Source of the DNA: Enterobacteriaceae bacterium
GTDB taxonomy: Bacteria; Pseudomonadota; Gammaproteobacteria; Enterobacterales; Enterobacteriaceae
Length of the DNA stretch: 10,009 nt
NCBI GenBank assembly: GCA_022712475.1
Contig: JALAGK010000016.1
Coordinates: 1-10,009 of the forward strand
Direction: 5' to 3'
This document shows positions 6,727-10,009 of this stretch, piece by piece. How positions within the stretch are numbered: the first letter of the stretch is position 1; each line of letters opens with the position of its first letter. The notes beneath the pieces were generated by a model that saw only the letters and a program-made list of their open reading frames with translations, did no database searches and had not been told where the DNA came from. Made by a program: the position numbers and the translations under genes.

Positions 6727-7887
6727 TTACCCCTGCACGATGGTTGGCTGAAGCACCACACTGTCGCCGTCTTTCAGGCCTTCCAGCACTTCAGCATACT
6801 GACGGTCATTCAGACCAATGCGTACCGTGCGCGGCTGTGCTTTGCCGTTTTCCATCACGAGAACCTGGTAATGATCAGGGCTTATCGCCCGACCTAACGC
6901 GCCGACTGGCACACGTAGCACATTCTTCACCTGTGCCACGCGAATAAAGACCTGCGCCGTCATTGAGGTTTTCAGTTCACGCTCAACGTTCGACACTTCA
7001 AAAGTGCCGTTGTAATACACCGCGCTGCTCTGGCCTTTACTGTTGGAGTAGGATTTACTCTGCTCTTCCAGCGCCTCCTGCGGTGCCGGTTGCACAAAAC
7101 CCATCTCGCTCTCATAGCGCTTTTCCGGGTTAGCAATAGCGTAAAACCACAGCGGCTGACCGGGCTTGATTTTGCCGACATCGGCTTCAGAGATACGGGT
7201 CTGTACCAACATTTTGTCGAGGTTAGCCAGCACCAGGATGGTTGGGGCACTTTGTGAGGAGACGATGGTCTGACCTTCCTGCGTGATAATACCGAGCACT
7301 TCGCCATCAACCGGTGCCACGATGCGGGTGTAGCCGAGATTCGCCATCGCCGTTTTTACCGACATCTCTGACTGCACAATCTGCGCTTCGTACACTTTTA
7401 CCTGCTGCACCTGGGTGTCGTACTGTGCCTGAGCCTGTTCCAGCTCGCTGCGCACGCCAGAACCGTCACGGTCCATCATGCGCTGGCGGTCAAGCTCCTG
7501 CTTATAGCGGATAAGCGTAGCTTTAGCCGACATGCGCTGCGCCTGGGCGCTGGCAAGTTTCGCTTTGGCATCATTCAGGTCGGATTCCTGCAATGTCGGA
7601 TCGATCTCCGCCAGCAGTTGGCCTTTGGTTACCTTATCACCAGCGCGCACATACAGTTTGCGCAACTGACCGTTCACCTGGGCACCGACGTTAACCTGAA
7701 CCGACGGTTTCACAATACCCGTTGCCAGCACTACCTTTTCGATATCACCACGGTCGACGGTTAGCGCATTCAGCGGAGCCTGATCGGTTGACATCATCTG
7801 GCTGACTGCCGTCACACTCACGGCGACCAATGCAATCAGCCCAGCTGCCACCAGCAGCCAGCGAGTTTTACGCTTCATCGGCTTCAT
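6727..7887 (-). CDS. macA-like: MacA-like periplasmic adaptor (membrane fusion protein)
   Basis: The 386-residue protein should bridge an inner-membrane ABC transporter to an outer-membrane channel. It has a short cytoplasmic basic start, one membrane anchor (about residues 10-28), a lipoyl/barrel-sandwich half (GAQVNGQLRKLYV, 68-80, to about 97), a helical hairpin rich in Ala/Gln/Glu (about 98-180), the second lipoyl half (YTRIVAPVDGEV, 186-197) and beta-barrel and membrane-proximal domains to the C terminus. The motif series matches E. coli MacA (371 aa) throughout, but the sequence is clearly divergent, so it is a paralogue rather than the housekeeping gene. A serine-rich stretch around residues 272-289 has no counterpart in E. 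coli MacA as I recall it. The start overlaps the upstream stop as ATGA and has a strong GGAGG site 7 bases upstream, which favours this Met over Met4. The next gene, a MacB homologue, begins 5 bases after its stop, so pairing with MacB is very likely. Confidence 0.94.
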   Translation of the reverse strand: MKPMKRKTRWLLVAAGLIALVAVSVTAVSQMMSTDQAPLNALTVDRGDIEKVVLATGIVKPSVQVNVGAQVNGQLRKLYVRAGDKVTKGQLLAEIDPTLQESDLNDAKAKLASAQAQRMSAKATLIRYKQELDRQRMMDRDGSGVRSELEQAQAQYDTQVQQVKVYEAQIVQSEMSVKTAMANLGYTRIVAPVDGEVLGIITQEGQTIVSSQSAPTILVLANLDKMLVQTRISEADVGKIKPGQPLWFYAIANPEKRYESEMGFVQPAPQEALEEQSKSYSNSKGQSSAVYYNGTFEVSNVERELKTSMTAQVFIRVAQVKNVLRVPVGALGRAISPDHYQVLVMENGKAQPRTVRIGLNDRQYAEVLEGLKDGDSVVLQPTIVQG

Positions 7888-10009
7888 GCCATTACCTCCA
7901 TTTCAACGGGCGCTTCAGGAACAATGCTGCGGCTCTCACGGCGCAGCTGCCCGTCGGTCAGACGGTATACCTGTGGGAAAAGCGGAAGAATATGCTCGCT
8001 ATGAGTGACGACAATCAGCGTTTTGCCGGTCTCACGGCAATGCTGCTGAAGCGTGGTCATTACCACACTCGCCGTTTCGTCATCCAGATTGGCCGTTGGC
8101 TCATCAAGCAGCAACACCGGACGTGAGCTGTACAGCGCGCGCGCCAGCAGTAAGCGCTGACGCTGACCTAAAGACAGCGCCGCGTGGCTTTCACGAATGA
8201 GCGCATTCACACCGCCGGGTAAACTCGCAATCACGGGGCCGAGCGCAAGTGAGGACAATACAGACTCAACATGGCTTTTTTTACTTTCGACAAAGCTCGG
8301 GTCAAAGAGCGTAACGTTCTGCATCACGGTGGCGTTGAACAGGATGTCTTCCTGACTTTGCAGGCAGACCAGCGGTGCAAGCTGCTTGCGGCCAACGCGA
8401 TGGTCATCCGCGTAACACGTCCCCTCCTGGGTTGAGAACAGTCCCGCCATCAAACGCAACAAGGTACTTTTACCTGCACCAGACTCACCGACAATGGCAA
8501 CCTGGCTACCCGGCGGCAGATCGAGCGACAGGTTCTGTAAGATGGGTTTTGAGGGCTCATAGTGAAAGCCGAGGTTGGCAAAACGCAGGTGCGGTACGTC
8601 TACGGCCTTGTGTTGTTCAGACAGCGCCGGCGTCTCTTCTGGTTCCTGCTGTGGGAACAGACTGTGTGCACGCGTGTCGATAACATGCAACTGCGACTTA
8701 CGTACAATGGAATAGAAGATGCGCGTGACGTAGGAGCTAAAAATCTGGCGCAGGAAGCTGTATGCGAAGAAATCACCGAGCGAAATCAACTTACCGTGCA
8801 CCATTGGCAGCACGACCAGCATGAATACCACCATTTCCAGGCTACCGGTAAGCTGATACAGCCCTTCTTTAACCTGCTGATAAACTTTTTGCTTTTGCAG
8901 GCAGGAAAACAGATCCCGGCTATACCAGGCAAACTGCGCCTTACGCTGGCTTTCAAGGCCAGCCGTTTTGATGGTCAACACACCCTGCAACGTTTCCATA
9001 AAGAAGTCGTTAAGCGATGCGCTTTTAAGCTGAATTTGCTGGGTGTACCATCTGTCGCGAAAAATTGCCCATACGCTAATAAGCCCCATCACCGTGACAC
9101 ACACGGCAGAAATGGCCGCCAGCACGGGCGCGATCCAGAACATAATGCCCATTGCAATGGCGCCAATGATCCAGTCGGTACGCAGGCTGTTATCCAGCTC
9201 AATTTTTTGCTGCAGCGCACTTTGCCAGGCGGCAAAACGGCTGAAAATTTCCCCCGGCGCACGCTTTTCAAAAAAGCGCAGTGAGTTGCTCATCAGCCGG
9301 GCAAACCCCAGGCCACTGTTGACCAACACAAAGCGTTTTACAAAGCGCTCGGTAATTATCCTGACGCCCAGCGCCAGTAGCGTTGAGGCGACAAACGCCA
9401 GAATGAACAGGCCATAGGGGAATTCTTTCTGCGTGGCGTCCGAAAATGCCTGGTTGATGGCATTACTGACCATCGTTGGCATCAGGAACAGCGTCAGCCC
9501 CACCAGGAACGTGAGCAGCATCAACCAGTAGATCCCGCGTACTGCACGAGTCTCTTTCATACTCATCGCCCGCAGCGGAATTTTCGTTTCTTTGAGTTCT
9601 GCTGGCGGCTCGGCTGCAGTCTCGTACGGGCTGTCGTTATCAAGAATCAGCGCATAGCCGCTGATCTCGCGTTTCAGAGACGCAAACGGCAGCCACTGCT
9701 CACCAATGGCCGGGTTCATAACGCAAACCTGGTTGCCCTTACGATAGGCAAGCAGCACATAGTGGCTGGCCCCATAGTGCAGAATGGCGGGCAGAGGGAC
9801 TTCACTGAGTTCGCTGTGTTCAAAAATAACCGGCGCGGTAGAAATGCCTAGTTTAGCCAGTATGTTGCCGAGATCGTTAAGCGAAGAGCCGTGAGCGGAG
9901 GCAGGGAAAAGTTCACGTAGTGCTTCGAGTGAAACATTCACACCCTGGGTTTGCGCCAGCATGGCAATGCAAGCAAGGCCGCACTCGTTAGTCTCTTCCT
10001 GATATATCG
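7884..10009 (-). CDS. C39 peptidase-containing ABC transporter (PCAT, CvaB-like), 5' end cut by window edge
   Basis: Proteins of this family sit in the inner membrane, cleave a double-glycine-type leader from a peptide and export the core. The open frame runs off the right edge; 707 residues are visible, so the first annotatable Met (base 9962) is internal. Upstream of it the frame reads QEETNECGLAC, the C39 active-site motif, with Gln at visible residue 3 and catalytic Cys at residue 9. The catalytic His is H82 (SHYVLL). The third triad position, 16 residues later as in CvaB and ComA, is Asn98 (MNPAIG) instead of Asp. Hydrophobic segments of an ABC membrane domain occupy about residues 160-420. 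The nucleotide-binding domain has Walker A GESGAGKST (507-515), a Q-loop (LQSQED), signature LSLGQ (611-615, usually LSGGQ), Walker B LLLDE (632-636) and the H-loop His669. It overlaps the macA-like start by ATGA. The substrate is unknown; a bacteriocin or other double-glycine peptide is the family expectation. Probably only a few tens of N-terminal residues are missing. Confidence 0.93.
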   Translation of the reverse strand, partial: IYQEETNECGLACIAMLAQTQGVNVSLEALRELFPASAHGSSLNDLGNILAKLGISTAPVIFEHSELSEVPLPAILHYGASHYVLLAYRKGNQVCVMNPAIGEQWLPFASLKREISGYALILDNDSPYETAAEPPAELKETKIPLRAMSMKETRAVRGIYWLMLLTFLVGLTLFLMPTMVSNAINQAFSDATQKEFPYGLFILAFVASTLLALGVRIITERFVKRFVLVNSGLGFARLMSNSLRFFEKRAPGEIFSRFAAWQSALQQKIELDNSLRTDWIIGAIAMGIMFWIAPVLAAISAVCVTVMGLISVWAIFRDRWYTQQIQLKSASLNDFFMETLQGVLTIKTAGLESQRKAQFAWYSRDLFSCLQKQKVYQQVKEGLYQLTGSLEMVVFMLVVLPMVHGKLISLGDFFAYSFLRQIFSSYVTRIFYSIVRKSQLHVIDTRAHSLFPQQEPEETPALSEQHKAVDVPHLRFANLGFHYEPSKPILQNLSLDLPPGSQVAIVGESGAGKSTLLRLMAGLFSTQEGTCYADDHRVGRKQLAPLVCLQSQEDILFNATVMQNVTLFDPSFVESKKSHVESVLSSLALGPVIASLPGGVNALIRESHAALSLGQRQRLLLARALYSSRPVLLLDEPTANLDDETASVVMTTLQQHCRETGKTLIVVTHSEHILPLFPQVYRLTDGQLRRESRSIVPEAPVEMEVMA
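7894..7899 (-). promoter_or_regulatory. Strong ribosome binding site of macA-like gene
   Basis: The minus strand reads GGAGGT with seven bases from GGAGG to the ATG. It lies inside the last codons of the C39 transporter gene, and decides for Met1 over Met4 of the adaptor. Confidence 0.75.

Noticed and set aside
4769..7887. Identity as the housekeeping macAB macrolide efflux genes
   Set aside because: Sequence differs clearly from E. coli MacA/MacB, the adaptor has an insertion, and the context (C39 transporter, duct, acyl genes) is different.
8562..9284. Plus-strand open frame (240 codons) opposite the C39 transporter
   Set aside because: Antisense to the transporter membrane domain; no domain or signal recognised.

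Overview
The window reads as a piece of an enterobacterial genome (Escherichia/Citrobacter/Enterobacter-like). This is judged from the close family resemblance of its MacA, MacB, FabF and FabG homologues to the E. coli proteins, the codon usage and the moderate GC content. All eight genes lie on the minus strand and run from the right edge leftwards as one tight unit. Junctions are 4-base overlaps, an 11-base overlap, or gaps of 1 to 12 bases, so this looks like a single polycistronic operon whose promoter and first genes lie beyond base 10009.

Order in the direction of transcription. (1) An ABC transporter with an N-terminal C39 peptidase domain, cut at the right edge (10009-7884). (2) A MacA-type periplasmic adaptor (7887-6727). 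(3) A MacB-type ABC transporter (6721-4769). (4) A TolC-like outer membrane lipoprotein (4772-3375). (5) A FabF-like ketoacyl-ACP synthase (3385-2135). (6) A MaoC-type hot-dog dehydratase with a C-terminal extension (2138-1362). (7) A small acyl carrier protein (1349-1098). (8) A FabG-like ketoreductase (1096-359). A GC-rich hairpin at 325-347 is a plausible operon terminator. Bases 1-324 hold no gene that I can support.

Taken together, the left half encodes a condensing enzyme, ketoreductase, dehydratase and carrier protein. That is enough to extend and partly reduce an acyl chain, but the window shows no enoyl reductase, acyltransferase or phosphopantetheinyl transferase. The right half encodes a leader-peptide-cleaving exporter plus a complete adaptor/pump/outer-membrane-channel set. 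The most economical reading, which is inference, is a dedicated biosynthesis and export locus for a secreted acyl- or polyene-modified product, probably peptide-based because of the C39 domain. No precursor peptide is visible, so it would have to be encoded to the right of the window. The C39 domain keeps its Cys and His but has Asn where the family normally has Asp, and its ABC signature reads LSLGQ rather than LSGGQ.
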